The notes beneath the pieces are model-generated. The model searched no databases, had not been told where the DNA came from, and saw nothing but the letters and a program-made list of their open reading frames with translations. A DNA stretch of 64,000 nt from contig NZ_LQIT01000067.1 in the NCBI RefSeq assembly GCF_001499965.1, positions 1 to 64,000 of the forward strand, in the 5' to 3' direction. Origin of the DNA: Mycobacterium sp. GA-2829. GTDB taxonomy: Bacteria; Actinomycetota; Actinomycetes; Mycobacteriales; Mycobacteriaceae. Below, one piece after another: positions 1 through 9,274 of this stretch (within the stretch, counting starts at the first letter, position 1; every line of letters begins with the position of its first letter). The translations under genes and the position numbers were made by a program.

Positions 1-188
1 TCGATCCGCCTCGCCTAATTCGACTGTGCGATTTCATCCGCGACGCGCCGAGCTAGGCGTATCGATCCGCACACTCGGCGCAGTCAGCAGACGGTCGATC
101 CGCCTCGCCTAATTCGACTGTGCGATTTCATCCGCGACGCGCCGAGCTAGGCGTATCGATCCGCACACTCGACGCGGTCAGCAGACGG
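1..188. repeat. Two tandem 94-bp repeat units
   Basis: Units 1-94 and 95-188 both begin TCGATCCGCCTCGCC and differ at two positions near their ends (CGGCGCAG versus CGACGCGG). The second unit covers the last three codons and stop of the Hsp70-like gene on the minus strand. The array may continue beyond the left edge. In the right arm the equivalent place has one intact unit plus a diverged one. It resembles a mycobacterial intergenic tandem repeat, but I cannot assign it to a named family. Confidence 0.85.
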
Positions 189-1956
189 TCGACGCGTCCG
201 GCACGCATTCCGGTTGCGGCTCGGCCGACGGTTCGGGCTCGGGCGACGGTTCCGGCTCGGGCGCGGCGGTCGGTTCAGGCGCGGCTGTCGGCTCCGGCGC
301 AGCCGTCGGCTCAGGGGCAGCCGTCGGCTCCGGCGCGACCGTCGGCTCAGGCTGCGGTTCGGGTTCGGGTTCGGGCTCGGGTTCGGGCGACGGCTGAGGT
401 GCAGGAGTCGACGCAGGCGGCCGCGGAGCGAACGTGACCTCCGGCAACGGGATTCGCGGGAGGTTGAACGCCGGAGCCGGAGCGGGAGCCGGGGCCGCAG
501 GAGCCGGCGCAGGCGCGGGAACCGGAGCCGCAGGTGCAGGTGCAGGTGCAACAGGAGCCGGCGCAGGGGCAGCCTGCTTCGCCACCCGGTCCCCCACCCT
601 CGGCTGTTGAGCAATCGGCGGCCGAGGCGCGGCATCCACCGTCCGAGTCACCGCCGCCGGAGCAGGCGGCGCGACCGCGGGAGCCTGCGGCGCCTCGACC
701 TCCATCGGCCGCTCCGCCACCGGCGCGGAGATCACCGACGAATCCGTCCGCACCGCATCCGCATCGCCGATGTGCGACGTCAGGATCACTCCGGTCGCCG
801 CGAACGCCGCCACACACGCGGCCCCGACGAGCAGCCCCGCCGGCCTGCGGTACCACGGCGTGTCCTCCACCGGTAAGGGCGTCGGCTCGAACGCGAAACC
901 GGGCCGCGCCATCGCGGCGTCCTGCACCGGCTGCACGGACTCGGTCGCCGCGTCGAAGTCCACGGTCTCCTCCGACCACGCCAGTGCCGGCGCCGCCATC
1001 GTCTCCGCCGAGTCGAAAGTCGCCACGACCGTCGTCACCGCTTCACGTGAAACCCCGCGCACCGCGACCAGTTCCGCACCCGCCGCCGCCGCGACCTGCG
1101 CATACGGACCGGTGATCACCGGCAGCCGGAACGCCTCCGAAAGACGTTGCGTGATGAACGGTATTTGCGCGCCGCCACCCACCGTGGCAACGGCGGCGAG
1201 CTGGCCCACCCCGTTGCTGTGCATCACCTCGAACACCGCGTCGACCAGACCGGTCACCGGTGCCGCCAACAGTGCCTCGAGTTCGGGTCGGGTCACCCGG
1301 CTTCCGGCGACCGCCGTCGCGGTCTGCGCCGACAATCGTTCCTTGGCCGCCCGGGCCTCGACCCGCAGCGCCGACAACGACGCCACCGCCGACGTCGCGT
1401 TCGGGTCCACCTCGCGACCGGCCAGCACGTGGCGCAGCACCGCCTGGTCGACGAGGTCTCCGGAGAAGTCGTCGTAGCGGATCGTCGACCCGATGACGCG
1501 GAAGCCGTCACCGGCGTCGGCCAGGGTGATGCTGGTGCCGGTCGCGCCGATGTCACACAGGGCGACCACACCGCGGGCGGGCAGCCCGGGATTCGTCTGC
1601 AGCGCCGTGAGCGCGGCGACCGCGTCCGAGACGACGGTCAGATACGGGGCCACCGCACGCAACGCGGCCACCGCCGAAGGCGACCAGTGCGCCGGTACCG
1701 CGACCGCGGCCACATCGGGCCGCCGCGTCGGGTGGACGCTGCGGGTGATCGCCTCGATCGCGGCGCCCACCAACCGACCGCCGTCGTGGGCCGAGCCGTC
1801 GGCGGCGACCAGCGGGACCGGGTCGCCGACGCGGTCGACGAAACCCGAGAGCGTGGATCCGCCGACCGTGATCTGGGCGGGGCGGATGGTCGGGCGACCG
1901 TCGGCGACGGCCACCAGGTTGGCGGCGCCCAAAGAGATGCCGAGAGACGTGCGCAT
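178..1956 (-). CDS. Membrane-anchored Hsp70-like ATPase 2 (left copy)
   Basis: A 592-residue protein. The N-terminal half is an Hsp70/actin-fold (ASKHA) nucleotide-binding domain with phosphate-1 segment [16 protein letters not shown], phosphate-2 segment [16 protein letters not shown] and adenosine motif [18 protein letters not shown] motif then leads into one membrane segment (about 372-390), followed by a long Ala/Pro tail and EPTAAP repeats. It lies 30 bases after iniC on the same strand, so it probably ends the ini operon. It is the mirror of 51241-53019, where the fuller description is given. The protein is identical; the base-172 difference lies just after the stop codon. Confidence 0.85.
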   Translation of the reverse strand: MRTSLGISLGAANLVAVADGRPTIRPAQITVGGSTLSGFVDRVGDPVPLVAADGSAHDGGRLVGAAIEAITRSVHPTRRPDVAAVAVPAHWSPSAVAALRAVAPYLTVVSDAVAALTALQTNPGLPARGVVALCDIGATGTSITLADAGDGFRVIGSTIRYDDFSGDLVDQAVLRHVLAGREVDPNATSAVASLSALRVEARAAKERLSAQTATAVAGSRVTRPELEALLAAPVTGLVDAVFEVMHSNGVGQLAAVATVGGGAQIPFITQRLSEAFRLPVITGPYAQVAAAAGAELVAVRGVSREAVTTVVATFDSAETMAAPALAWSEETVDFDAATESVQPVQDAAMARPGFAFEPTPLPVEDTPWYRRPAGLLVGAACVAAFAATGVILTSHIGDADAVRTDSSVISAPVAERPMEVEAPQAPAVAPPAPAAVTRTVDAAPRPPIAQQPRVGDRVAKQAAPAPAPVAPAPAPAAPVPAPAPAPAAPAPAPAPAFNLPRIPLPEVTFAPRPPASTPAPQPSPEPEPEPEPEPQPEPTVAPEPTAAPEPTAAPEPTAAPEPTAAPEPEPSPEPEPSAEPQPECVPDASTVC

Positions 1957-1986
1957 ACCTGTATGTCGCCGCGGAGCGCGGAAACG

Positions 1987-3480
1987 TTAAGCGGGTCCGC
2001 GCCCAGCCGCCGCATACGCCGCGACCAGCGCTTCGGCGCTGCGCACCGCCGCCCGGCAGGCCCTGGCGGTGAACGGATCGTTGAGCGGATGTTCGGCGCG
2101 GCGGCGCCACCGCTGCGCCGCCGCGAACGCCGCGCGCGGACCGTCGTAGGGGTCCTCGGGTTGCAGGCCGAGCCTGCTGGCCGCGTCGGTGCCGGACCCG
2201 CCGATCAGCCGTCGCAGCGAGGCCATCTCGTCGTCGGTCAATGTCGTTGACCGCGAACGCAATTGACTCAGCAGGCGGAGCTCTTCGAACGCGTGGGTGT
2301 CGGCGAGCAGCGGGTCGATGTCGGCGATGATGTACGGCGTCGCGTAGATCGGATTGAGCTGCACGAACTGCCGCAGCGACAGCAGCGCCGTATGCGCCTT
2401 GAGCAGGTCCGAACGCTGCGCGAACTGCTGATCGATCACGTCGCGCAACGCGACCAGACCGCTGCGTTCGAGTAGTTCGTCGGCCAGCGCCACCGAATCC
2501 GACACCCCCGCCCGCAGCACGGCGATCGAGATGCGGATCCCGAACATCCCGAACCGGTCCAGCAGTGCGGCGCGGGTGGCCGCGTCGACAGGTAGCGGGC
2601 TGTCTTCGCGGACGAACCGGTCCACCGACAGCATCGCCTTGGCCAGTTCCGTCGGCTCCACGCCCGAAAGCTTCTCCAGCGCGACGAACTCGCTCTGCCG
2701 CAGCGTGCGCGCGGTCAGCGCCAGCAGCCCGGACACCGGGACGACGGCCTGACAGATGCCGGTGCGGTCCATCTCGGTGGTGAACCGCTGCGCGACGTCC
2801 TTGGCCGACAGCATCGCGTCGATGCGTCCGGCGCCGATCTCGTCGGCGCGCGAGGCCACGCCGATCACGCCGAGCGCCCCCGACGACCCGCCGACCAGTT
2901 CGCCGATCTGCTTGAGCAGCGCGATGTCGGCGGCGTTGAGCGTGCGCAGCAGAAACACCACCGCGTCGACGCGCGGCACCCCGTCGTCGGGGACCAGCAG
3001 CCGCACCGTGCGGGCCGAGACGTCGCGGTTGATCGAGGACGTGCCCGGGGTGTCGATGATCGTGGCGTCGATCAGTTCGGCGGCGGGCCACTCGACCTCG
3101 AGGTCGAGCACCTCGTCAGGGTCGAGCCGCGCGAGGTCGAACGTCAGGCCGCGGTCGCGGGCGATCGGCACGTTGGTCCGCCGGCCGCCGCGGTGGTTGG
3201 CGGTCACCTTGGGGGTGGGGCCGTGCCGGAACCACGTGACGATGCGGGTGGCCTCGGTCGCGTCGGTGGGGGCGATCTCCTCGCCTACCAGCGCGTTGAC
3301 CAGCGTGGACTTCCCGGCCTTCAGCGTTCCGGCCAGCGCGATGCGGATCGGCTGGTTGAGCCGCGCGCCGATGCGCTCGAGTTCCTGGTGGATCTCGGGG
3401 CGCTGACGGTATGCCGGGTCGGCGCGGTAGGCGGCGATGGTGCCGCCCAGGATCGCGCGTACTTGATCGCTTGTGCTCAG
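1987..3480 (-). CDS. iniC: IniC, dynamin-like GTPase (left copy)
   Basis: Mirror of 49717-51210. A 497-residue dynamin-like GTPase of the isoniazid-inducible iniBAC operon, with P-loop GTLKAGKS (residues 51-58) and G3 motif DTPG (143-146). No ATG, GTG or TTG lies between the iniA stop and the P-loop. The start proposed here is a CTG at 3480-3478, followed by STSDQVRAIL, which matches the expected N terminus as I recall it from M. tuberculosis IniC. The first canonical start, the GTG at 3207, would delete the P-loop. Confidence 0.85.
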   Translation of the reverse strand: MSTSDQVRAILGGTIAAYRADPAYRQRPEIHQELERIGARLNQPIRIALAGTLKAGKSTLVNALVGEEIAPTDATEATRIVTWFRHGPTPKVTANHRGGRRTNVPIARDRGLTFDLARLDPDEVLDLEVEWPAAELIDATIIDTPGTSSINRDVSARTVRLLVPDDGVPRVDAVVFLLRTLNAADIALLKQIGELVGGSSGALGVIGVASRADEIGAGRIDAMLSAKDVAQRFTTEMDRTGICQAVVPVSGLLALTARTLRQSEFVALEKLSGVEPTELAKAMLSVDRFVREDSPLPVDAATRAALLDRFGMFGIRISIAVLRAGVSDSVALADELLERSGLVALRDVIDQQFAQRSDLLKAHTALLSLRQFVQLNPIYATPYIIADIDPLLADTHAFEELRLLSQLRSRSTTLTDDEMASLRRLIGGSGTDAASRLGLQPEDPYDGPRAAFAAAQRWRRRAEHPLNDPFTARACRAAVRSAEALVAAYAAAGRGPA

Positions 3481-3501
3481 GGTTTGCCCAGTCCGTTCCC
3501 G

Positions 3502-5349
3502 TTACCCGACTGCTGACCCCTCGAGCTTAGAGACCGGGGCGGCGAGCTTGTCCGCATGTGCGATTACCTGGCGCAGGATGTTGAGTTGCCGTTCGAGTTC
3601 CTTGACGCGGGCATTGCGCTCGGACTCCTCGAGTTTTGCCGCGGCGATGGTGGCCTGCAGCGACTCGTTCAGCGAGCGGGTCGTCTGGTTGGCGATCTCG
3701 CGGTAGTGGTCGCGCAGCTGGCGCTGGATGCCCTTGAGCCGGTCGCGGGATTCCTTGCCGACGACGAACGCGACGTCGTCGACGAACCGGCGCACGTTGG
3801 TCTTGGCCTCGTTGCGCACCCGCAGCATCCGGTTCTCCATGTCCTCCTTGTAGGCCTTGCGGCCGAGAACGAAGCCGGCGCCGAGAGACAGGGGGTTGAA
3901 CATGCCGAGCCCGGCGAACGAGGTCAGCATCCCGAACATCAGCACGCCGCCATAAGAGCCGCGCATCCCGGTGACGATCTTGTGGCCCATCTTGAGGGGT
4001 TTGGCCTCCAACTGAGCCAGCGAGCGGAACTCACCGAACTCGGCGCCCAGTTCGCGGGCGTCGATGGCGGGCATCCGCACCGCGTCGAGACCGGCCTCCA
4101 TGAATGTGCGGGCCACCTCGGCGGCGAGCGCCTCGGCCCGCTGGTAGGCCCAGACGAAGTTGTCGCCGACGGCGGTGGCGACGGCGTCTTCGAGTTCGGC
4201 GCCGATCTCGGCCCAGTGCAGGGTCGGGTCACCGGAGTCGATGACCCGTTCGGTGTGGTGGGTGATGTTGCGGAAGCGTTGGCGCAGATCGTGATCCACG
4301 TCGGCGGTGAGGTCGGCGATCCCGTCGTTGAGCACCTGCTGCCACAGCGCGGTGTGCTGCAGCGCCTCCTCCGCCTCCTTCTTGCGCCGCTCGAGGTCGG
4401 CGGTCAGGCTGCCGCCGGCCTGCGGGTCGTTGAGCGCGGAGAGTTCGGACTGCACCGTCATCGTGAGATGTTCTGCGGCGGCGCGGATCTCGTTGGCCAC
4501 CTGGGTGCGCACCCGGTCGTTGTTCTGCGAGAGCACCTGCTCGGACAGGAACTTCACGATCGCGGGAAAGTTCGACTCCTCGTTGAGCTCCTTGTCGTTG
4601 AGCTGGACGGCGTGGCTGCGCAGCGTCGACGACACCGGGAGCATCGGGGTGGTCAGCCCGGCGCGCTGGAGGTGGGCGCGGTTGGCATCGGCCACCTGGC
4701 GCCAGTGCGGGTACAGGTCGGTCTTGGTGGCGACGATCGCGGCGACCGGGCAGATCTCCAGGGCCTGCCGGATGAACGTCATCTCGGGCTCGGTGAACTC
4801 CTGGCTGGTGTCGCTGACCATCAGCATCGCCTGGGCGTCGGGCAGCAGGCCCAGCGTCGCCGACAGGTGAGGTTGTCCGTGGCCGCCGACGCCGGGGGTG
4901 TCGACGAACGCGAGACCGCCCTTGAGCAGCGGGCTGGGCACCGTGACCTCCACGCGGAGCACCTCGCGGCCCTCGGCCTGCGGAGCGCGGCGCAGATCCG
5001 TGCCCAGATCGGTGGTCGGGATCTCGACGAGTTCGGGTTCCTCCCCCTCGGGGCGGGCCACCACCAGCCGGGCCGCCGGCTGCTCGCCGTAGGAGACGAC
5101 GGTGGCCAGCACGGTCGACTCGTCGTCACCGACCCGCGCCACCGGCATGTTGAGCAGCGAGTTCAGCAGCATGCTCTTGCCCTGTTTGAGCTGTCCGGCG
5201 ATGACGACCCGGATCTGCGGATCGCCGATGCGCTTGCGGGCGCGCCCGAGCCGGGCGACGAGGTCGCCGCGGTCGTGCGCCTCGGCGATCGTGGTGGTGT
5301 GCTCGAGGAGCTCCTTGATCACCTTGCGCGGGTCGTTCGCTTGCGTCAT
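3502..5349 (-). CDS. iniA: IniA, dynamin-like GTPase (left copy)
   Basis: Mirror of 47848-49695. A 615-residue dynamin-family GTPase with P-loop GQLKQGKS (52-59), DTPG (150-153) and TKTD (208-211). A hydrophobic membrane-inserting stretch lies near residues 460-500, and the C terminus is predicted to be helical. IniA is known to act at the plasma membrane in tolerance to cell-wall drugs such as isoniazid and ethambutol, and to fission membranes. It lies between iniB and iniC on the same strand. Both arms encode the same protein. Confidence 0.93.
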   Translation of the reverse strand: MTQANDPRKVIKELLEHTTTIAEAHDRGDLVARLGRARKRIGDPQIRVVIAGQLKQGKSMLLNSLLNMPVARVGDDESTVLATVVSYGEQPAARLVVARPEGEEPELVEIPTTDLGTDLRRAPQAEGREVLRVEVTVPSPLLKGGLAFVDTPGVGGHGQPHLSATLGLLPDAQAMLMVSDTSQEFTEPEMTFIRQALEICPVAAIVATKTDLYPHWRQVADANRAHLQRAGLTTPMLPVSSTLRSHAVQLNDKELNEESNFPAIVKFLSEQVLSQNNDRVRTQVANEIRAAAEHLTMTVQSELSALNDPQAGGSLTADLERRKKEAEEALQHTALWQQVLNDGIADLTADVDHDLRQRFRNITHHTERVIDSGDPTLHWAEIGAELEDAVATAVGDNFVWAYQRAEALAAEVARTFMEAGLDAVRMPAIDARELGAEFGEFRSLAQLEAKPLKMGHKIVTGMRGSYGGVLMFGMLTSFAGLGMFNPLSLGAGFVLGRKAYKEDMENRMLRVRNEAKTNVRRFVDDVAFVVGKESRDRLKGIQRQLRDHYREIANQTTRSLNESLQATIAAAKLEESERNARVKELERQLNILRQVIAHADKLAAPVSKLEGSAVG

Positions 5350-5392
5350 GACGCCTTCTCTCCCGTCGACCTGTCAACGGTATGCGCGCCAA

Positions 5393-5421
5393 CCGGCGGG
5401 GACCAGGTCGGTCCCCGCCGG
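5393..5421 (-). terminator. Hairpin between iniB and iniA (left copy)
   Basis: A 12-bp perfect stem (CCGGCGGGGACC) with a 5-base loop lies 20 bases past the iniB stop. No U-tract follows, so partial attenuation or mRNA processing between iniB and iniA is more likely than full termination. Mirror of 47776-47804. Confidence 0.5.
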
Positions 5422-5441
5422 CTGCGCTATGCGGTTGTCGG

Positions 5442-6479
5442 TCAGAACACGTCCAGACCGGCGTCGTTGTTCGACGCGACATCGGTGCTGACACCGGTGT
5501 CGTTGCCCGAGAACAGGTTCGTGTCGTTGCCCGAACCGATCGCGGACTGGTTGCCCGAACCGATGCTCGACTCGTAGTTCGACGAGTGGTCCTCGATGGA
5601 GCTCTCGGTCGAGGTGTTGACCTCGGTCTCGACGACGCTGCTGACCGAGTTGTCCTCGACGTTGTCGCTGCCGTAGTCCCCGTCGATCTGGGTTCCGGTG
5701 TTGACGTCGGTGTCGGTGATGACGATGCCGCCACCGTTGCCGCCGGAGCCGCCGACCGCGTTGCCGCCGCCGATCCCGATCAGGCTGCCGCCACCGTCGG
5801 CGCCGCCGCCGTTGCCGCCGCTGGTGTCGACGTCGTTGAGGACGGGTGCGTCGTTGTCGGTGATCAGGTCGCCACCGGCGGTCTTCGAGTTGTCCTCGAC
5901 CTCGTTGCCCTTGCCGACGACGACGTTGGACCCGGAGCCGGCGAGGATGTCGCCGTTGTTCATGGTGTTGCCGTCGCCGAGCACCGCGCCGTCACCGCTG
6001 ACGATGTCGCCGTCGTTGTCGCGGCCGACCACCACACCGCCGTCGGTGGCGGTCTGCGTGGTCTTGTCGCCGAGGGTGATGTCACCGAAGCCCAGGTTGA
6101 ACGCACCGTTCTGGGCGTTGGCGCCGGCGTCCTGGATGGGGCTGGCGACCGGGACGTTGTTGCCGCTGAGCAGGTCGGTGTCATTGCGGCTGGCGAGCTC
6201 GGTGGTCGGCGCGAAAGAGGTCTGCGGCGAGAACGGCGAGGCGAAGTTCGACGCCAGCTGGTGGTGGTCGGCGACCGCGCGCTGCAGGCCGACGATCGGG
6301 TCGCCGCCGCCGAGGGCGTAACCGGCCGGTGCCGCGGTGGCGGCCACGGAGGCCAGCTGTGCGGCGGTCACGTTCGGCAGGCCGGCGTCGCGCAGTGCGC
6401 CGTCCGGATCGACGACGAAGCTCGCCGCCGTGCCCGGGTTGCGGAACAGGTCGAGGATGAAGTCGATGATCGTGGTCAT
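5442..6479 (-). CDS. iniB: IniB (left copy)
   Basis: Mirror of 46718-47755. A 345-residue protein with an IniB N-terminal domain (about residues 1-50, starting MTTIIDFILDLFRNPG), then a Gly/Asn/Asp-rich low-complexity region with many SGN, GDG and GSGN steps, and the C-terminal motif AGLDVF. The ATG at 6479 is preceded by AGAAAGG. This is the first gene of iniBAC. The function of IniB is unknown; it is strongly induced by cell-wall inhibitors in mycobacteria. The sequence is identical in both arms. Confidence 0.88.
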   Translation of the reverse strand: MTTIIDFILDLFRNPGTAASFVVDPDGALRDAGLPNVTAAQLASVAATAAPAGYALGGGDPIVGLQRAVADHHQLASNFASPFSPQTSFAPTTELASRNDTDLLSGNNVPVASPIQDAGANAQNGAFNLGFGDITLGDKTTQTATDGGVVVGRDNDGDIVSGDGAVLGDGNTMNNGDILAGSGSNVVVGKGNEVEDNSKTAGGDLITDNDAPVLNDVDTSGGNGGGADGGGSLIGIGGGNAVGGSGGNGGGIVITDTDVNTGTQIDGDYGSDNVEDNSVSSVVETEVNTSTESSIEDHSSNYESSIGSGNQSAIGSGNDTNLFSGNDTGVSTDVASNNDAGLDVF

Positions 6480-6548
6480 GTGACTGCCTTTCTGTCTTCC
6501 CGAGTTCCGGGGAGGTTGTCTCGCCGGCACCCCGGCGATCTGGAGACC

Positions 6549-6576
6549 ACGTTATGGAGTTCGGAAGACCCGGCAA
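6549..6576 (-). promoter_or_regulatory. Putative iniB promoter (left copy)
   Basis: On the minus strand TTGCCG, a 16-base spacer and TAACGT form a plausible vegetative promoter ending 69 bases before the iniB start codon. The CCCCTAA boxes at 6610-6648 lie just upstream of its -35. Mirror of 46621-46648. Confidence 0.4.
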
Positions 6577-6609
6577 ACGGGGTTGCCACCCCTGCCTGGC
6601 CGCTTCCCG

Positions 6610-6648
6610 TAGGGGGTGAAGAGCACTCCCCATTAGGGGATTAGGGGG
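6610..6648 (-). promoter_or_regulatory. Cluster of three CCCCTAA boxes upstream of iniB (left copy)
   Basis: Reading toward iniB, CCCCCTAA (6648-6641), CCCCTAA (6639-6633) and CCCCCTA (6616-6610) lie 34-72 bases upstream of the putative -35. The same box recurs three times at 7370-7409. This suggests a shared activator; the nearby LuxR-type regulator is the obvious candidate. Mirror of 46549-46587. Confidence 0.5.
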
Positions 6649-6698
6649 TTGCCGGGGGCATCGGGGGAACAACGGCGAAATCGCAGTTCAGACACGAA

Positions 6699-6732
6699 AA
6701 AGCCCGCGCGGATCGCGATCCGCGCGGGCTTT
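6699..6732 (-). terminator. Rho-independent terminator after the IniB-like gene (left copy)
   Basis: A 34-base perfect palindrome (GCCCGCGCGGATC arms) is followed on the minus strand by TTTTTCG, 18 bases after the stop of the IniB-like gene. It separates that gene from the iniB promoter. Mirror of 46465-46498. Confidence 0.8.
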
Positions 6733-6749
6733 CGGCGTGTTGTGACGGG

Positions 6750-7262
6750 TCAGTCGAAGATGTCGAACCCGGGGGTGTGGTCGGCGGGCTGGGCGTCGTC
6801 GACGGCCGCGCCCCAGACGTCGTCGAGTCCGGGGTCCGCCGGGGCCACCGTATCGATGGCCGAGTCCGTGAACTGCGTCGATGCCGTGTCGACGAGCGGT
6901 TCCGGTGCGGTGAGCACATCCACGGTCGAGGCGTCGACACCGACGGTGTCGATGACGGTCGGACCGGCGTCGATGACCGGTGACGCGGGTGCGAGATCGT
7001 CGAACGCGTCGAATGCGGCGGTGGCCGCACCACTGGACCACACATTGCTCGCCGGTTCGGCACCGAAGGCGTCCAGTCCAGGCGACGGAGCGGTCATCGG
7101 CATCGACTCCGCCACCACCGGGATCAGGTTGTCGACGTCCACACTGGTCACGCCGGTCAGCCCGGCGTCGGCGAGCGCGCCCGCCGGATCGGCGGCGTAC
7201 CGGGTCGCGGCGTCGGGATCCCGCACCAGCGACATGACGAAGTCGAGTAGCGAGTTAGCCAT
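6750..7262 (-). CDS. Short IniB-domain protein, Rv0340-like (left copy)
   Basis: Mirror of 45935-46447. A 170-residue acidic protein starting MANSLLDFVMSLVRDPDAA, a clear paralogue of the IniB N-terminal domain, then an Asp/Ala/Pro/Thr-rich region and a C terminus PGFDIFD that resembles IniB's AGLDVF. The start at 7262 is chosen because it follows GGATAAGG and matches the IniB start. It has its own terminator and lies between the Hsp70-like gene and iniB. Function unknown. Confidence 0.82.
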   Translation of the reverse strand: MANSLLDFVMSLVRDPDAATRYAADPAGALADAGLTGVTSVDVDNLIPVVAESMPMTAPSPGLDAFGAEPASNVWSSGAATAAFDAFDDLAPASPVIDAGPTVIDTVGVDASTVDVLTAPEPLVDTASTQFTDSAIDTVAPADPGLDDVWGAAVDDAQPADHTPGFDIFD

Positions 7263-7369
7263 CGAGCACCTTATCCCCAACTGATCCCATGACGGATGTG
7301 ACGCTGTCGATGCTATCGACGCCGCATACGCCCCGGATCGGTGCTGACCCCACTGCCGGCCGCCCGTCG

Positions 7370-7409
7370 TTAGGGGATCGGCCGTTAGGGGGTCGGCGAC
7401 ACTAGGGGG
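7370..7409. promoter_or_regulatory. Three TTAGGGG/CCCCTAA boxes in the divergent promoter region (left copy)
   Basis: TTAGGGG (7370-7376), TTAGGGGG (7385-7392) and TAGGGGG (7403-7409) lie in the 188-base gap between the divergent IniB-like gene and the Hsp70-like/regulator operon. They match the boxes upstream of iniB and are placed to act in both directions. Mirror of 45788-45827. Confidence 0.5.
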
Positions 7410-7450
7410 ATATCCCGAGGCTGCAGGGTGTCAACCGCTATCGTGACCGC

Positions 7451-9265
7451 ATGACCGAACCCCTGGGGTTGTCGATCGGCCAGACGAATCTGGTGGCGGC
7501 CCGCGTCGGCCGCGCGCCGGTGATCCGACGGGCCATCCTCACCCTCTTCCCCGACCGGCCCGCCGAGGTCGGCGTGCCCAGCGAATGGTCGGCGAATCCC
7601 GACAGGCAGGGCCTGGTGCTGACCAGCTTCGTCGACCGGGTGGGCGACCCCGTGCCGCTGGTCGCGGCCGACGGTTCGGCGCACCGCGGTGAACTGGTGC
7701 TCGCCGAGGCGCTCGACGCGATGGCCCGCACGGTCGACGGCGGCTCACCGATCGCGATCGCCGTCCCCGCCCACTGGGGTCCGGGCACCGTCGGCGCCCT
7801 GCGCGGCGCCCTGCGGTCACGGCCGAACCTGGCGCCGCACGGTGTCCCCGCCGCACTGATCCCCGATTCGACTGCCGCGCTGGCGGCACTGCAGGCCGCC
7901 CCGGGCCTGCCCGGCCAGGGCGTGATCGTGCTGGTCGACCTCGGCGGCAGCGGCACCAGCATCTCGTTGGCCGATGCGAACGCCAACCTCGACGCCATCG
8001 GTCAGACCGTGCGGTATGCGGAGTTCTCCGGCGATGCGGTCGACCAGGCGCTGCTGAACCATGTCCTGGTCGGCATGGCCGATGCCGGGTCGGGAGACCC
8101 GGCGGGCACCGCCGCCGTCGGCTCGCTGGCCCGGCTGCGGGACCAGTGCCGGCTGGCCAAGGAACGGCTGTCCGCCGACACCGCCACCGCGGTCCCGGTC
8201 GAACTGCCGGGCGTCGCCTCCGACATCCGGGTGACCCGGCCCGAGCTCGAGCAGTTGATCGCCGCACCGCTCGACGGGCTGCTCGGCGCGATCGAAGACA
8301 CGTTGCAGCGCAACCAGATCGCACCGGCCAACGTGGCCGCCGTGGCGACCGTCGGCGGTGGCGCGGCGATCCCGCTGGTCACCCAGCGGCTCTCCGAGCG
8401 GCTGCGCGCCCCGGTGGTCACCACCCCGGAACCGCAGCTCAACGTCGCCGCGGGTGCGGCGCTGGTGGCCAACCAGAGCGCCGACGCCGACGCCCCGACC
8501 GGCATGGCGGCCGCGGCCGATGCCCCCACCGGGATGGCACCCGCCGCGTGGGCCGCAGGCGCGGCCGGTCTGGCGGCCGGTGACGCCGCCGCCGACGGTG
8601 CGTCCTCGGCGACCTTCCGGGCGCTGGCGTGGTCGCAGGACGATGCGGCCGCCGGGGAACCGGTCGCCTACGCCGGTCCGGACTACGACCCGTCGGCGAC
8701 CGGGGCTAGGCCACCGGTGGCATTCGCCCAGGACGACACCGGCTACGGCGCCGCGTACGAGGAACCCGCGCCGCTGCCCTGGTACAAGCGGCCGCCCGTG
8801 CTGTTCGGCGCCGCGGCCGCGGCCGCACTGCTGGCTGTCGGCGGGTTGGCGGTCACACTGACCGGCAACGAGGGCGATTCGACACCGGTGACCGAGACCG
8901 CGACCACGGTGTCGATGGAACCGTCGCCGCAGGAGTTGCCGCCGCCGGTCACCACGGTGACGGTCGGCCCCGACGGCGTGGCGACCACGACGGTGAGTCA
9001 GCCCCCACCGCCGCCTCCGCCGCCCGCACCGACGACGTCCACCACCACGACGACGACGTCGCCGACAACGACGACCACCACCACGACGACCACGACCACC
9101 ACGACGCAGCCGACGACGACCACCACCCGGCCGACGACGACCCCGCCGCCGACCACCACCCAACCGCCGCCGACGACGACGCAGCCGCCCCCGACGACGG
9201 TCGATCCCCCGGATCCGCCCGAGCCGCCGACCACGGACGTCCCGGTCCCCGACGACGGCGCCTGA
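7451..9265 (+). CDS. Membrane-anchored Hsp70-like ATPase 1 (left copy, Asp596 variant)
   Basis: A 604-residue ASKHA-fold protein. The ATPase-like domain (about 1-340) has [48 protein letters not shown] and ATVGGGAAIPL. A PWYKRP motif precedes a single membrane segment (about 452-470), followed by a proline run and a Thr-rich external tail. A TATCGT -10-like hexamer ends 6 bases before the ATG, so the mRNA may be leaderless. The next gene, the LuxR regulator, starts 9 bases after its stop. Base 9237 is A, giving Asp596; the right copy encodes Val596. This is the only protein difference seen between the arms. Confidence 0.87.
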   Translation: MTEPLGLSIGQTNLVAARVGRAPVIRRAILTLFPDRPAEVGVPSEWSANPDRQGLVLTSFVDRVGDPVPLVAADGSAHRGELVLAEALDAMARTVDGGSPIAIAVPAHWGPGTVGALRGALRSRPNLAPHGVPAALIPDSTAALAALQAAPGLPGQGVIVLVDLGGSGTSISLADANANLDAIGQTVRYAEFSGDAVDQALLNHVLVGMADAGSGDPAGTAAVGSLARLRDQCRLAKERLSADTATAVPVELPGVASDIRVTRPELEQLIAAPLDGLLGAIEDTLQRNQIAPANVAAVATVGGGAAIPLVTQRLSERLRAPVVTTPEPQLNVAAGAALVANQSADADAPTGMAAAADAPTGMAPAAWAAGAAGLAAGDAAADGASSATFRALAWSQDDAAAGEPVAYAGPDYDPSATGARPPVAFAQDDTGYGAAYEEPAPLPWYKRPPVLFGAAAAAALLAVGGLAVTLTGNEGDSTPVTETATTVSMEPSPQELPPPVTTVTVGPDGVATTTVSQPPPPPPPPAPTTSTTTTTTSPTTTTTTTTTTTTTTQPTTTTTRPTTTPPPTTTQPPPTTTQPPPTTVDPPDPPEPPTTDVPVPDDGA

Positions 9266-9274
9266 CCGCAGTCG

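Noticed and set aside
1-188. CRISPR-like array
   Set aside because: The 94-bp units are directly adjacent, with no unique spacers and no cas genes; this is a simple tandem repeat.
3556-5577. A 673-codon open frame antisense to iniA (and its mirror 47620-49641)
   Set aside because: It is a shadow of iniA codon bias in high-GC DNA, with no family motifs and no ribosome-binding site.
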